A stretch of DNA of 64,000 bases from Novosphingobium sediminis. GTDB lineage: Bacteria > Pseudomonadota > Alphaproteobacteria > Sphingomonadales > Sphingomonadaceae. Position numbers and translations under genes: made by a program. The stretch spans positions 124,001 to 188,000 of the forward strand of contig NZ_BJYR01000018.1 in the NCBI RefSeq assembly GCF_007991615.1, in the 5' to 3' direction. Numbering within the stretch: position 1 is the first letter of the stretch; every line of letters starts with the position of its first letter. This document shows, one piece after another, positions 1-8,438 of the stretch. The notes under the pieces are model-generated. The model was given only the letters and a program-made list of their open reading frames with translations, had not been told where the DNA came from and made no database searches.

Positions 1-1
1 C

Positions 2-1141
2 ATCGAGCGTTACCGCGAGCCGCCCGAAACCGGCGCGGCCAACTGGCCCGAAATCGCCCGTGCCCGTGATGCGCAGGCGACCGAGGTCTATCTGCGCTAT
101 GCGCCTGATCGCACGCCGGTGATTACCGCAGCCACGCCCGTCGGCACCAAAGGCGAGATGTTGCTGGCGCTTCGCAATGCGACCGATGTCACCCAGTCTG
201 TCCGCGATGCGCGCCAGTCGCTGGGCATCATCATCGGCGTTGCCTTCATGCTGTCGATCCAGCTCTCGCTGTTCCTCGCGCGCACCATCGTCCAGCCCTT
301 GCGCGCGCTGGTGCGTGCTGCGGTGCGCGTCCGGCTTGGGCGCGACCGCGCGGTCGTCGTGCCGCGCCTTCCGGAACGCGGCGATGAGATCGGCCTGCTT
401 GCCCGCGCCTTTTCCGACATGACCACCGCGCTGCGCCAGCGCATCGACGCGGTGGAGAGCTTCGCGGCGGACGTGGCGCACGAGCTCAAGAACCCGCTCG
501 CCTCGCTTTCCAGCGCGCTGGAGACGATGGAGAAAATCGACGATCCTGCGCTGCGCCAGCAGCTCGCCGCCATTGCCGCGCACGATGTCCAGCGCATCGA
601 CCGGCTCATCACCGAAATCGCCGACGCCAGCCGAATCGATGCGCAATTGAGCCGCGCCACCTTTGCCCCGCTCGATCTTGCGGGCCTTGCCGGGGATGTG
701 GTCGGTGCCCGCGGCACCCGGCCCGACCGCGAGGCATGCCCGATCCGCATGGTGCGCGGTGGCGGCACGGCGCTGGTGCGCGGCGATGCCCTTCAGCTCG
801 AACGCGTGCTCGAAAACCTGCTCGACAACGCCGTCTCGTTCTCGCCGCCCGGCGGCACGGTCGAAGTGGTCGTGTGGGGCAGTGAAGGCCGCGTCTTCCT
901 TGCCGTGTGCGACGATGGTCCCGGCATCCCGCCTGCCGAGCGCGAGAAGGTGTTCGAACGCTTCCACTCGGTGCGCCCCGATGCCGAAGCCTTCGGTGCG
1001 CACAGCGGCCTTGGTCTTGCCATCGCGCGCACGATTGCCGAAGCGCATGAAGGCAGCCTCACCATCACCGATCGCCCCGGCGGCGAACCCGGCGCGCAGC
1101 TCGTTCTCGAACTCCCGATGGCAGGGGAGGACGAGGAATGA
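2..1141 (+). CDS. chvG: Sensor histidine kinase ChvG-type, C-terminal part (5' end outside window)
   Basis: This is the C-terminal 379 residues of a membrane two-component sensor kinase; the reading frame is already open at base 2. In order it shows the end of a periplasmic sensing region, a membrane segment (LGIIIGVAFMLSIQLSLF) followed by a HAMP linker, the phosphoacceptor H box (VAHELKNPL), the N box (NLLDNAVSFS), and ATP-binding G boxes (DDGPGIP and GLGLAIA). The stop overlaps the next start (ATGA), so it is translationally coupled to hprK. In alphaproteobacteria the acid/envelope-responsive ChvG kinase is typically encoded directly upstream of hprK and the PTS genes, with chvI before it; that context, more than the sequence, gives the name. 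Confidence 0.85.
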   Translation: MERYREPPETGAANWPEIARARDAQATEVYLRYAPDRTPVITAATPVGTKGEMLLALRNATDVTQSVRDARQSLGIIIGVAFMLSIQLSLFLARTIVQPLRALVRAAVRVRLGRDRAVVVPRLPERGDEIGLLARAFSDMTTALRQRIDAVESFAADVAHELKNPLASLSSALETMEKIDDPALRQQLAAIAAHDVQRIDRLITEIADASRIDAQLSRATFAPLDLAGLAGDVVGARGTRPDREACPIRMVRGGGTALVRGDALQLERVLENLLDNAVSFSPPGGTVEVVVWGSEGRVFLAVCDDGPGIPPAEREKVFERFHSVRPDAEAFGAHSGLGLAIARTIAEAHEGSLTITDRPGGEPGAQLVLELPMAGEDEE

Positions 1142-1554
1142 ACCATCAGGCGACCTGCGTGGCCATCGCTGGCCGGGCGGTCCTGATCGAAGGCGCGCCC
1201 GGTGCCGGCAAATCGAGCCTGGCATTGGCCCTCATTGATCGCGGCGCGATGCTGGTGGGCGATGACGGCGTTGCGCTGGAACGGCGCGGCGCGCATCTTC
1301 TGGCAAGCCCTGTTCCAGCCACAGCTGGCCTTCTCGAAGTGCGCGGTCTCGGGTTTGTTACCATGCCGGTCCTTGCCGGCGTGCCCGTCGCGCTCGTCAT
1401 CGTGCTTACGCCTGATGCGCCGCGTTTCATCGAGGAACCTGAGCAAGTCACCCGCCACGGCGCGGTGCTACCCCTCATCCGGATCTGGCCGGAGAGCCCC
1501 GTCATCCACCTGCGCGCCGAACTCGCGCTGCGCCAATATGGCCTCGCGGTTTGA
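1138..1554 (+). CDS. hprK: HPr kinase/phosphorylase, short C-terminal-domain form
   Basis: A cytoplasmic enzyme that phosphorylates (and dephosphorylates) HPr on a regulatory serine. The 138-residue protein is only the catalytic domain; Gram-positive HprK is roughly 310 residues. The truncated form is usual in alphaproteobacteria. The P-loop GAPGAGKS lies at residues 19-26 with Lys25, then a VGDDGVALE segment, and LLEVRGLGFVTMP matches the family signature around residue 65. It overlaps chvG by four bases. The target serine is present in the HPr encoded about 1.6 kb downstream (Ser62), so the kinase-substrate pair is complete. Confidence 0.88.
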   Translation: MNHQATCVAIAGRAVLIEGAPGAGKSSLALALIDRGAMLVGDDGVALERRGAHLLASPVPATAGLLEVRGLGFVTMPVLAGVPVALVIVLTPDAPRFIEEPEQVTRHGAVLPLIRIWPESPVIHLRAELALRQYGLAV

Positions 1555-1653
1555 GCCGGATGTCGCAAAGCGAAACAGTGCGGCAGGCTTTCCCACGCCC
1601 GTTGCACCCTTGCGGTCTTTCCTTCGCGCGGTGTTGGGCGCAAACCACGCGGC

Positions 1654-2583
1654 ATGTCGGCTGAGTCGGAACAGCAAGTGAAACCGCAGCGCATCCTGCT
1701 TGTCACCGGTGTGCTTGGCGCCGGCAAGACGACCGCGCTGCGCACTCTGGAAGACATGGGCTGGGAGGCGATCGACAATTTCCCGATCCGCCTGCTCGAC
1801 CGCCTGCTCGAGACCGAGCCCGGCTCGGCGCAGCTTGATGCAGGCTCCCCGCTCGCGATCGGCTTCGATACCCGCACGCGCGGTTTCGATCCGGCGAGGA
1901 CGATCGAGCGCGTGAAGCGCCTCACCGCGCGGCCTGATCTCACCGTCACCACGCTGTTTCTCGATTGCGGCGGGTCCGAACTCGAACGCCGCTACAACGA
2001 AACCCGCCGCCGCCACCCGATGAGCGAGGACAAGCCCGCCGCTACTGGCATCGCGGCCGAGCGCGAGCTGCTGGAGCCGCTGCGCCGCTGGGCGGATGTC
2101 GTCGTCTCCACCACCGATTTCTCGACCAACGATCTTCAGCAGGCGATTCGCGAACAGTTCGGCGATCATACGCCGCAGCGCACCACGCTCACGATCAGCA
2201 GCTTCGGCTTTTCGCGCGGTACTCCGCCGCTGGCGGATCTCGTGTTCGACATGCGCTTTCTCGATAATCCGCACTGGGACGATACCTTGCGCCCGATGTC
2301 CGGCAAGGACGCGCCGGTGGGCGAATATATCCGCCGCGATCCGGCATTTAGCGAGGCTTTCGCGCGGATCCGCGATCTCCTCCTGCTGCTGCTCCCGCGC
2401 TTCCAGGCGCAAGGGAAAGCGTATGTGAACATCGCTTTCGGCTGCACTGGCGGGCGCCACCGCTCGGTGTTCATGGCCGAACAAATCGCTTCTGCCTTGC
2501 GCGATGCGGGATTTTCTCCCACATTGCTGCATCGCAACCTAGGGTCGCGCGCTGCCGACATGGTCGAAGGCGCGCAGACATGA
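1654..2583 (+). CDS. rapZ: RapZ-type nucleotide-binding RNase adapter protein
   Basis: A 309-residue P-loop protein of the RapZ (YvcJ/YhbJ) family. In enterobacteria RapZ presents small RNAs to RNase E and links glucosamine-6-phosphate sensing to the PTS; its alphaproteobacterial job is less clear. Visible features are the P-loop GVLGAGKT (residues 19-26), the family segment WEAIDNFP, a TLFLDC strand and the C-terminal domain with NIAFGCTGGRHRSV, which is highly conserved in the family. It starts 99 bases after hprK with no clear ribosome site; a GTG at 1681 is an alternative. The position between hprK and the PTS genes supports the assignment. Confidence 0.9.
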   Translation: MSAESEQQVKPQRILLVTGVLGAGKTTALRTLEDMGWEAIDNFPIRLLDRLLETEPGSAQLDAGSPLAIGFDTRTRGFDPARTIERVKRLTARPDLTVTTLFLDCGGSELERRYNETRRRHPMSEDKPAATGIAAERELLEPLRRWADVVVSTTDFSTNDLQQAIREQFGDHTPQRTTLTISSFGFSRGTPPLADLVFDMRFLDNPHWDDTLRPMSGKDAPVGEYIRRDPAFSEAFARIRDLLLLLLPRFQAQGKAYVNIAFGCTGGRHRSVFMAEQIASALRDAGFSPTLLHRNLGSRAADMVEGAQT

Positions 2584-2762
2584 AAAAGACAAGACACTGC
2601 CGTCCTTCCGGGGAGACAGGCAGGAATCGGGGGAATGGGCATGCACTGGAAGTTGGCGGGACCGATCGGGCATTCAGCCGGATGCGGCACCAGCCTCAAC
2701 CGAAACTGCCCATGCTGAACGCGGCGCCTTGCCGCATCGCCCTTCGGAGCCACCCCAACTGA
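2580..2762 (+). other. Short frame bridging rapZ and EIIA; possibly a leader, probably not coding
   Basis: A 60-codon open frame starts in an ATGA overlap with the rapZ stop and ends in a TGATG overlap with the EIIA start, so it exactly fills the 178-base gap. The predicted peptide is basic with no recognisable domain. Third-codon-position G+C is about 68 percent by hand count, clearly below the neighbouring genes, and it uses codons such as ACA, AGA and AGG that they avoid. I therefore treat it as probably non-coding, or at most a coupling leader. Confidence 0.2.
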
Positions 2763-3166
2763 TGATCGGTCTCATCCTCGTCACCCACGGCGCCCTTGCC
2801 GACGAATTCATCCATGCGATGGAGCATGTCGTTGGCCGGCAGCCCGATATCGTCGCGGTCTGCATCGGACCCAATGACGACATGGAGCGCCGCCGCAAGG
2901 AAATCGCGGACGCCATCAAGCGGGTCGATTCCGGCTCCGGCGTCATCATCCTGACCGACCTGTTCGGCGGCACCCCGTCCAACCTTGCGATTTCGCTGAT
3001 GGAAGCGGGCAAGGTCGAAGTGATCGCGGGCATCAACCTGCCCATGCTGATCCGCCTCGCCAAGGCACGCAGTGCGATGGGTGTGCGTGAAGCCACCGCC
3101 GCCGCGCGCGATGCGGGGCGCAACTACATCACCATCGCTTCCGAATTTCTGGGGCAGGACGCCTGA
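2762..3166 (+). CDS. PTS EIIA component, mannose family (regulatory)
   Basis: A 134-residue cytoplasmic EIIA-Man-type protein that receives phosphate from HPr. The phosphoacceptor is His9 in LVTHGALAD, and the family motif DLFGGTPSN follows around residue 70. The ATG at 2762 is chosen over an upstream in-frame TTG at 2729 because it gives the canonical N-terminus MIGLILVTHG and has GGAG about 12 bases ahead. No EIIB or EIIC permease gene is present here, so it probably acts in regulation (EIIA-HPr-HprK) rather than sugar uptake. Two bases separate it from the HPr gene. Confidence 0.9.
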   Translation: MIGLILVTHGALADEFIHAMEHVVGRQPDIVAVCIGPNDDMERRRKEIADAIKRVDSGSGVIILTDLFGGTPSNLAISLMEAGKVEVIAGINLPMLIRLAKARSAMGVREATAAARDAGRNYITIASEFLGQDA

Positions 3167-3168
3167 CT

Positions 3169-3483
3169 ATGACCGAAAACGCCGCCGATCCCACATCCAG
3201 TGACGTGACCACGGCGCGCGAGACGGTACTCATCATCAACCAGCGCGGCCTGCACGCGCGGGCAAGCGCGAAGTTCGTCAACGCCGTGGCGCGTCTGCCC
3301 GAAGGCGTCGACGTAAAGGTCATCAAGGACGGGACCGAGGCGCAGGGCGGCTCGATCCTCGGCCTGATGATGCTTGGCGCGGCCAAGGGCGACCATGTCG
3401 AGATCGTCGTAACCGGGCTGGATGCGGAAGCCGTGCTCATGAAAGTTGCCGGGCTCGTCAAGGACGGCTTCGGCGAAGACTGA
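3169..3483 (+). CDS. ptsH: HPr phosphocarrier protein
   Basis: A 104-residue HPr with an N-terminal extension of about 18 residues relative to the roughly 85-residue E. coli protein. The active-site histidine is His29 (RGLHARASAKF). The HprK-regulated serine is Ser62 in GGSILGLMML, matching the Ser46 region of Gram-positive HPr. The gene follows EIIA by two bases and precedes trmH by 12, so hprK-rapZ-EIIA-HPr probably form one transcription unit with chvG. Only enzyme I, encoded elsewhere, would be needed to complete the phosphorelay. Confidence 0.93.
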   Translation: MTENAADPTSSDVTTARETVLIINQRGLHARASAKFVNAVARLPEGVDVKVIKDGTEAQGGSILGLMMLGAAKGDHVEIVVTGLDAEAVLMKVAGLVKDGFGED

Positions 3484-3495
3484 GGCGAACGCCTG

Positions 3496-4299
3496 ATGAC
3501 CCGCCGACAGATCACCGGGTTTTCCAACCCGACCATCAAGGCCGTCCGCGCACTCCGCGAGAAGAAGCATCGCAAGCGCGAGGGCCGTTTCCTGGCCGAG
3601 GGCCTGCGCCTGCTCACCGATGCGCGCGAATGCGGCCGCCTGCCCGAACTGCTCCTGATGGCCGAGGCGCGCGAGGCGCATCCGCTGCTGGATGCGCTGG
3701 AAGTGGCCGTAGCGGCGGCCGGCGGCGACGTGATCGAAATGCCCGAGGAACTGCTCGCCAAGGTGACGGGCAAGGATAATCCGCAGGCCGTCGCGGGCGT
3801 CTTCGCCGAATGGGATACACGGCTTGAAGCGCTTGACCGCAACCGCGCGCCGCTGTGGCTGGTGGCGCAGGCGATGCGCGATCCGGGCAATCTCGGCACG
3901 ATGCTGCGCACCGCCGATGCGGTGGGCGCTGGCGGGGTGATCCTGCTCGATGATTGCGCCGATCCGTTCTCGGTCGAAGCCGTGCGCGCGAGCATGGGCG
4001 CGGTGTTCACCGTGCCGCTTGCGCAGGCGCGATGGGATGATTTCCTCGGCTGGCTGCGCGCGGGTGAGGGGCAACTGGTCGCCGCCAGCTTGCGCGAGGC
4101 GGTCCCCTATCGCGGCGCGCCCTATGCCGCGCCGTGCTTCGTGATGGTCGGCAACGAATCGCGCGGCCTTCCGGAAGAATACGAAATGGCCTGCGACTTG
4201 CGCGTGACGATGCCTATGAAGGGCCGCGCCGACAGCCTCAATGCAGCGGTTGCGGCGGCGGTGCTCGCCTACGAAGTGCTGGCCGCGCTGGGCGATTAG
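3496..4299 (+). CDS. TrmH/SpoU family RNA 2'-O-ribose methyltransferase
   Basis: A 267-residue SPOUT methyltransferase that transfers methyl from S-adenosylmethionine to a ribose 2'-OH in rRNA or tRNA. The N-terminal substrate-binding part (EKKHRKREGRFLAEGLRLL, typical of the SpoU_sub_bind domain) is followed by the knotted catalytic domain. Motif 1 is DPGNLGTMLRTADA, motif 2 is MVGNESRGL and motif 3 is MPMKGRADSLNAAVAAA. The sequence does not settle the target base, so I give no symbol. It is 12 bases downstream of HPr, apparently as the last gene of that operon. Confidence 0.9.
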   Translation: MTRRQITGFSNPTIKAVRALREKKHRKREGRFLAEGLRLLTDARECGRLPELLLMAEAREAHPLLDALEVAVAAAGGDVIEMPEELLAKVTGKDNPQAVAGVFAEWDTRLEALDRNRAPLWLVAQAMRDPGNLGTMLRTADAVGAGGVILLDDCADPFSVEAVRASMGAVFTVPLAQARWDDFLGWLRAGEGQLVAASLREAVPYRGAPYAAPCFVMVGNESRGLPEEYEMACDLRVTMPMKGRADSLNAAVAAAVLAYEVLAALGD

Positions 4300-4380
4300 G
4301 CGCACTGCTCCATTCCACTTTCATTCGTCATCCCAATGAAGGTGGGGGGGACAGCGCGATCGTGGCGCCCATGGTCTCTG

Positions 4381-4400
4381 ATTCCCGCTTTCGCGGGAAT
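4381..4400. repeat. Perfect 8-bp-arm palindrome, dispersed repeat or terminator
   Basis: Arms ATTCCCGC and GCGGGAAT flank a TTTC loop in the 150-base gap between the convergent trmH-like gene and rmuC. It resembles the CGGGAATGAC-type dispersed palindromes found in many proteobacteria. The TGTCATTCCCGCAAGCG stretch after the TonB receptor (24127-24143) looks related. No T-tract follows, so termination is possible but unproven. Confidence 0.5.
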
Positions 4401-4449
4401 GACCAGAAAAGGGCGCTAGATGACGTTGGCGGCTACCGCCGACATTCTG

Positions 4450-5964
4450 TCACTCCGCGGCCGGTTCGCCTTCTGATTCAACCAAAGCAAGGAGTGGGCT
4501 CTGCTCGGCGTGGCGCGGGACCACATCGACCAGAGCTACCTCATCAATTTCGCTGCTGATCTCTACACCTTTGTCCCGAAGGCGCTTTGCTGCTGACTGG
4601 ACATTGCGTTCGAAGCTACCAACGAACTTATTATAGTTGCTGACCGCGGATTGAAGGCCGCCACCAACACGCTTCAGATGCTCGGCGGCGACCCTGATAC
4701 GCTCATAGATTTCCGTACCCATCTTGCCGATCTCGCGCGCCTCGCGCGCCAGGCCGTCCTGCCGCCAGACTTGCGCTACGGTGCGCGCAATGGCGACAAG
4801 GTTGGTGGGGGAAGCGAGCAGCACGCGGCGTTCGAAGGCGAAGTCCCACAGCGCGGGATCGCGTTCGAGCGCGGCGGCGATGAAATGTTCGCCCGGCACG
4901 AACATCAGCACATAGTCCGGCGCTTCGTCGAACTGGCTCTGGTAGCTCTTGGCGCCGAGCGTCTGGATGTGATTGCGCATGGATTGCACGTGCGCCGCAA
5001 GTGCCACCGCGCGGGCATCGTCGTCCGCCGCCTCGAACGCATCCTGATAGGCGTTGAGCGAGACCTTGGCGTCGATCACGAGGATCTTGTTGCCCGGCAC
5101 CTTGACGATGGCATCAGGACGCAGCCGCCCGTCCTCGGTATCGACTGAATGCTCGGTGACGAAGTCGGTGTGTTCGGCGAGGCCGCACTGTTCGAGCACG
5201 TTGCGCAGTTGCAGTTCACCCCAGCGTCCGCGCGTCTTGGGGCCATTGCGCAGCGAATTGCCCAGTTGCAGCGCAGCGGTGCGCACCGCTTCCTGTCCCT
5301 GGCGCATGCCCTCGATCAGGCCGCTGAGCTGCCCGAACGCATCGACGCGCTTGGCTTCCAGTTCCTGCACCTGCTGCTCGTATTTCTCGAGCCGCGCGCC
5401 GACCGGCTCCAGCACTGCCTTCAGCCGCGCCTCGCTGGTCTTCTCGCTTTCGGCGAAGCGCGCGTTGGCGCGGGCGAGGAAGGCTTCCTGCGCGCGTTCT
5501 AGCACCTTGTGACCGGCGTTTTCGAATTCCTTGCGCAAGCTCTCCTGCGCCTCGATCAGCAGGCGCTTCTGCTCGGCAAAGTTCTCGGCATCGGCCTTCA
5601 TCCGCTCCAGCTCTGCGCGCAGGGCTTCGCGGTCCGCACGGAGCGTGGCCAGTTCTGCGCGCATCCGGTCTGCATCGGCGGCGCGTTCCTGCGCGGCAGC
5701 GAACTGCGCCGCAAGCGAATCGCGCTCCTCACGCAACAGGACCATGTTTGCCGCCAGCGCATCGTGCGCCTGCGCCTTCACGCTGGCTGCGGCGAGTTCG
5801 GTGATCGCGCGGCGAAACTTCTCGTCCAGTTCGCGCGCCTCGCCATCACGCGCGGTGAGGCGCGCCTGCCATTCGGCAATTGGTCGCGCACCCAGAAACC
5901 AGCCGACAGCAAGCCCCGCCAGCAGCGCGACGATCACGAAAACGAAAGCAAAGGTGCTGTCCAC
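4450..5964 (-). CDS. rmuC: RmuC family DNA recombination protein
   Basis: A 504-residue protein with one N-terminal membrane anchor (about residues 6-25, FVFVIVALLAGLAVGWFLG). A long Ala/Glu/Arg-rich coiled coil of about 200 residues follows, then the conserved RmuC nuclease-like domain with GRWGELQLRNVLE, LRPDAIVKVPG, LVIDAKVSLNAY and the segment after YVLMFVPGE. RmuC is thought to limit inversions at short inverted repeats in E. coli; its biochemical activity is inferred. Length and domain order are typical. It is monocistronic, with a 150-base convergent gap to the methyltransferase gene. Confidence 0.92.
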   Translation of the reverse strand: MDSTFAFVFVIVALLAGLAVGWFLGARPIAEWQARLTARDGEARELDEKFRRAITELAAASVKAQAHDALAANMVLLREERDSLAAQFAAAQERAADADRMRAELATLRADREALRAELERMKADAENFAEQKRLLIEAQESLRKEFENAGHKVLERAQEAFLARANARFAESEKTSEARLKAVLEPVGARLEKYEQQVQELEAKRVDAFGQLSGLIEGMRQGQEAVRTAALQLGNSLRNGPKTRGRWGELQLRNVLEQCGLAEHTDFVTEHSVDTEDGRLRPDAIVKVPGNKILVIDAKVSLNAYQDAFEAADDDARAVALAAHVQSMRNHIQTLGAKSYQSQFDEAPDYVLMFVPGEHFIAAALERDPALWDFAFERRVLLASPTNLVAIARTVAQVWRQDGLAREAREIGKMGTEIYERIRVAAEHLKRVGGGLQSAVSNYNKFVGSFERNVQSAAKRLRDKGVEISSEIDEVALVDVVPRHAEQSPLLALVESEGEPAAE

Positions 5965-6045
5965 GCCGACTCCGAAACTGGAACGAAGCGTGAACCTATC
6001 CTGCTTCTACCCGCAGCGCAAGCACGGGCCAAAGCGCCATGGGGA

Positions 6046-6612
6046 TCACGCCGCGCGGCGCAGCTTTTCCAGCTTCTTCAGCACCATCTGCCGCTTGAGG
6101 CGCGAGAGGTGGTCGATGAACAGGATGCCCTCGAGGTGGTCCATCTCGTGCTGGAGGCAGGTTGCCATCAGGCCGTCCATGTCCTCTTCGTGGACCTTGC
6201 CATCAAGGTCCTGCCAGCGCGCGCGGATGCGGGCCGGGCGCTCCACTTCGGCGTACATCTCGGGCACCGAGAGGCAGCCTTCGTTGTAGACGCGCAGGTC
6301 TTCGGAAGGGGCGAGGATCTCAGGGTTGATGAAGACCTGCGGCTCGCGCTTGGTCGGCTGGTGATGGTGGTGGTGCCCGTCGTGGTTGCAGGCGACCGGT
6401 TCAGCATCCGGATCATCGGGCTGGAGGTCGATCACCAGCACGCGCAGCGGCACGCCAACCTGGATCGCGGCGAGGCCGATGCCGGGCGCATCGTACATCG
6501 TCTCGAACATGTCGGCGACGAGCGTCTTCAGCTCCTCGTCGAACACGGTGACGGGCGCGGAGATCTGCTTGAGGCGCGGATCGGGGACTTCGAGGATTTC
6601 ACGGATAGCCAT
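6046..6612 (-). CDS. def: Peptide deformylase with a His-rich insertion
   Basis: A metalloenzyme that removes the formyl group from N-terminal Met of nascent proteins. All three motifs are present: GIGLAAIQ (residues 44-51), EGCLS with metal ligand Cys113, and HEMDH (155-159) supplying two histidines and the catalytic Glu156. At 188 residues it is longer than E. coli Def (169). The extra length is an insertion of about 20 residues between motifs 1 and 2, containing HDG then five consecutive histidines (77-84). Its partner in formyl-Met metabolism, fmt, lies about 0.8 kb away on the other strand, past recR. Confidence 0.96.
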   Translation of the reverse strand: MAIREILEVPDPRLKQISAPVTVFDEELKTLVADMFETMYDAPGIGLAAIQVGVPLRVLVIDLQPDDPDAEPVACNHDGHHHHHQPTKREPQVFINPEILAPSEDLRVYNEGCLSVPEMYAEVERPARIRARWQDLDGKVHEEDMDGLMATCLQHEMDHLEGILFIDHLSRLKRQMVLKKLEKLRRAA

Positions 6613-6660
6613 GGCGCTCAGATAAGCGTGGAGGCGCGGAGTCGCAAGGTGGTCTTGTGG

Positions 6661-6756
6661 TCCGGCCCACCCCCGCCCCCTCCCGCAAGCGGGAGGGGAG
6701 CAGAAGGGTGCGACGTAGTTCCCCTCCCGCCTGCGGGAGGGGTTAGGGGTGGGCTG
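6661..6756. repeat. REP/BIME-like composite of two identical hairpins
   Basis: Two hairpins share identical 10-bp arms, CCCCTCCCGC and GCGGGAGGGG: 6677-6698 (loop AA) and 6721-6742 (loop CT). They sit inside a larger near-palindrome whose outer arms (GGCCCACCCC near 6664 and GGGGTGGGCT near 6746) also match. The element fills the space between the recR stop and the def start. This is the layout of a bacterial interspersed mosaic element; it could also attenuate read-through. Confidence 0.65.
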
Positions 6757-6757
6757 G

Positions 6758-7354
6758 CTAACCGACCGGCCGCCGCGCGCGCAGCGCCTGCGCCAGCGTG
6801 CCCTCGTCGAGATAATCGAGCTCGCCGCCGACCGGCAGGCCGTGGGCCAGTTGGGTCACGCGCAGCGGCAGATGCTCGATGCGCTCGGCGATGTAGTGCG
6901 CGGTGGTCTGGCCCTCCAGCGTGGCGTTCATCGCAAGCACCACTTCGTCGATTCCGCCCGCTTCCAGCCGCTGGAGGAGTTGGCCGATCGAGAGGTCCTC
7001 CGGCCCTACGCCCTCCAGCGCGGAAAGCCGCCCACCGAGCACGTGATAGCGCCCGGTGAACAGCCGCGAGCGATCTAGCGCCCAGAGATCGGCCACTTCC
7101 TCCACCACGCAGAGCGCGCGGGCATCGCGGCGGGGATCGGTGCAGACGCTGCAGGGGTTGGCAGTATCGACGTTGCCGCATGTGGTGCATTCGACGAGCC
7201 GTGCGCGCACGCCTTCCAGCGCCTCGGCCAGTTGCACAAGGCTGGTCTCGCGCCGCTTGATAAGCCACAGCACCGCACGCCGCGCCGAGCGGGGGCCAAG
7301 CCCCGGGAGCCGCGCCAGCGCGCTCGCCAATGCCTCGATCTCTTGCGATGCCAT
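6758..7354 (-). CDS. recR: Recombination mediator RecR
   Basis: A 198-residue RecR, part of the RecFOR pathway that loads RecA at gapped DNA. In order: a helix-hairpin-helix ([13 protein letters not shown], residues 14-26), a C4 zinc finger (Cys56, Cys59, Cys68, Cys71), and a Toprim domain beginning at ALCVVEE. The C-terminal region ([22 protein letters not shown]) is characteristic. The frame stays open far upstream, but ATG at 7354 gives the usual N-terminus [20 protein letters not shown] and normal length. It is divergent from fmt, with 51 bases between starts. Confidence 0.95.
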   Translation of the reverse strand: MASQEIEALASALARLPGLGPRSARRAVLWLIKRRETSLVQLAEALEGVRARLVECTTCGNVDTANPCSVCTDPRRDARALCVVEEVADLWALDRSRLFTGRYHVLGGRLSALEGVGPEDLSIGQLLQRLEAGGIDEVVLAMNATLEGQTTAHYIAERIEHLPLRVTQLAHGLPVGGELDYLDEGTLAQALRARRPVG

Positions 7355-7405
7355 GGGGTGAGAGATAGGGCCGGTTGCGGCAAACGAAAGGCCTTTCCCT
7401 CGGTT

Positions 7406-8311
7406 ATGCGCATTGTCTTCATGGGCACCCCCGATTTCGCGGTGCCGACCCTTCAGGCGCTGGTGGCGGCCGGACACGAAGTCGTGGCCGCCTACAGCCA
7501 GCCGCCGCGTCCGGCGGGGCGGGGCAAGCAGTTGCAGCCCTCGGCCGTGCACCGGGTGGCAGAAGCGCTCGGGATTGCAGTGCGCACGCCGCTTTCGCTC
7601 AGGCAAGCGGACGAGCAGGCCGCGTTCGCGGCGCTGGAGGCCGATGTGGCGGTGGTGGCGGCCTATGGCCTGATCCTGCCGCAGCCGATCCTCGATGCGC
7701 CGCGCCACGGCTGCCTTAACGTCCACGGTTCGCTGCTGCCGCGCTGGCGCGGGGCGGCGCCGGTGCAGCGCGCAATTCTGGCGGGAGATGCGCTGACGGG
7801 CGTGACCATCATGCAGATGGAGCGTGGGCTCGATACTGGGCCGATGCTGGCGACGGTGGAGACGCCGATTGCGGGCAAGACGGCGGGCGAGCTCACAGCC
7901 GAGATCGCCGAGAAGGGCGCAGCGCTGATGGTTTCGGTGCTGGCCGATCTGGCCGGGCATCCTCCGGTCGTGCAGCCGGAGGAGGGCGTGACGTATGCCC
8001 ACAAGATCGACAAGGCGGAGAGCCGCCTCGATTTCACACGGAGCGCGGTCGATGTGGAGCGGCAGGTCCGCGCCTTTGCGCCGGCACCGGGGGCGTTTTT
8101 CGAACTGGATAGCGAACGCTATCGGGTGCTGGCGGCAGAGGTTGTCGAAGGCTCGGGCGCGCCGGGCGTCACGCTCGATGCCGCGCTCACCATAGCCTGC
8201 GGGGAGGGCGCCCTGCGGCCCACGCTGATCCAGCGCGCGGGCAAACCGGCGATGGAGACCGCCGCGCTGCTGCGCGGGCGGACGATTGCGGCGGGGGCGG
8301 TGCTCGGGTGA
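7406..8311 (+). CDS. fmt: Methionyl-tRNA formyltransferase
   Basis: A 301-residue enzyme that formylates Met-tRNAfMet using 10-formyltetrahydrofolate. The N-terminal hydrolase-fold domain starts [14 protein letters not shown]. The catalytic segment [20 protein letters not shown] carries the family Asn/His pair, and [17 protein letters not shown] follows. The C-terminal OB-fold domain begins near [11 protein letters not shown] at 7406 is picked because it gives the canonical N-terminus; in-frame codons further upstream run into recR. Together with def it completes the formyl-Met cycle. Confidence 0.95.
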   Translation: MRIVFMGTPDFAVPTLQALVAAGHEVVAAYSQPPRPAGRGKQLQPSAVHRVAEALGIAVRTPLSLRQADEQAAFAALEADVAVVAAYGLILPQPILDAPRHGCLNVHGSLLPRWRGAAPVQRAILAGDALTGVTIMQMERGLDTGPMLATVETPIAGKTAGELTAEIAEKGAALMVSVLADLAGHPPVVQPEEGVTYAHKIDKAESRLDFTRSAVDVERQVRAFAPAPGAFFELDSERYRVLAAEVVEGSGAPGVTLDAALTIACGEGALRPTLIQRAGKPAMETAALLRGRTIAAGAVLG

Positions 8312-8332
8312 TGGGGCGGGCGCGGCGCATTG

Positions 8333-8414
8333 TGCTTCGACATGCTCAGCACGAGCGGTTTCGTTTTGGGGACTTCCTCCCACATCCGCTCATTCTGAGC
8401 TTGTCGTCGGATGC
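8333..8414. repeat. Dispersed inverted repeat, copy 1 (GCTTCGACA..CTCAG..GAGCGG family)
   Basis: In the fmt-truA gap, a left arm at 8333-8358 (TGCTTCGACATGCTCAG...) and a right arm at 8386-8414 form an imperfect inverted repeat. Two further copies of the same arm sequence lie at 34678-34792 and 62703-62780. All are intergenic. Confidence 0.7.
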
Positions 8415-8438
8415 TGGCGGCACCCTTGGCAGCACACG

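Noticed and set aside
6758..8383. RecR frame remaining open far upstream of ATG 7354
   Set aside because: The extra sequence lies antisense to fmt and is Arg/His-rich; the RecR domain and normal length begin at 7354.
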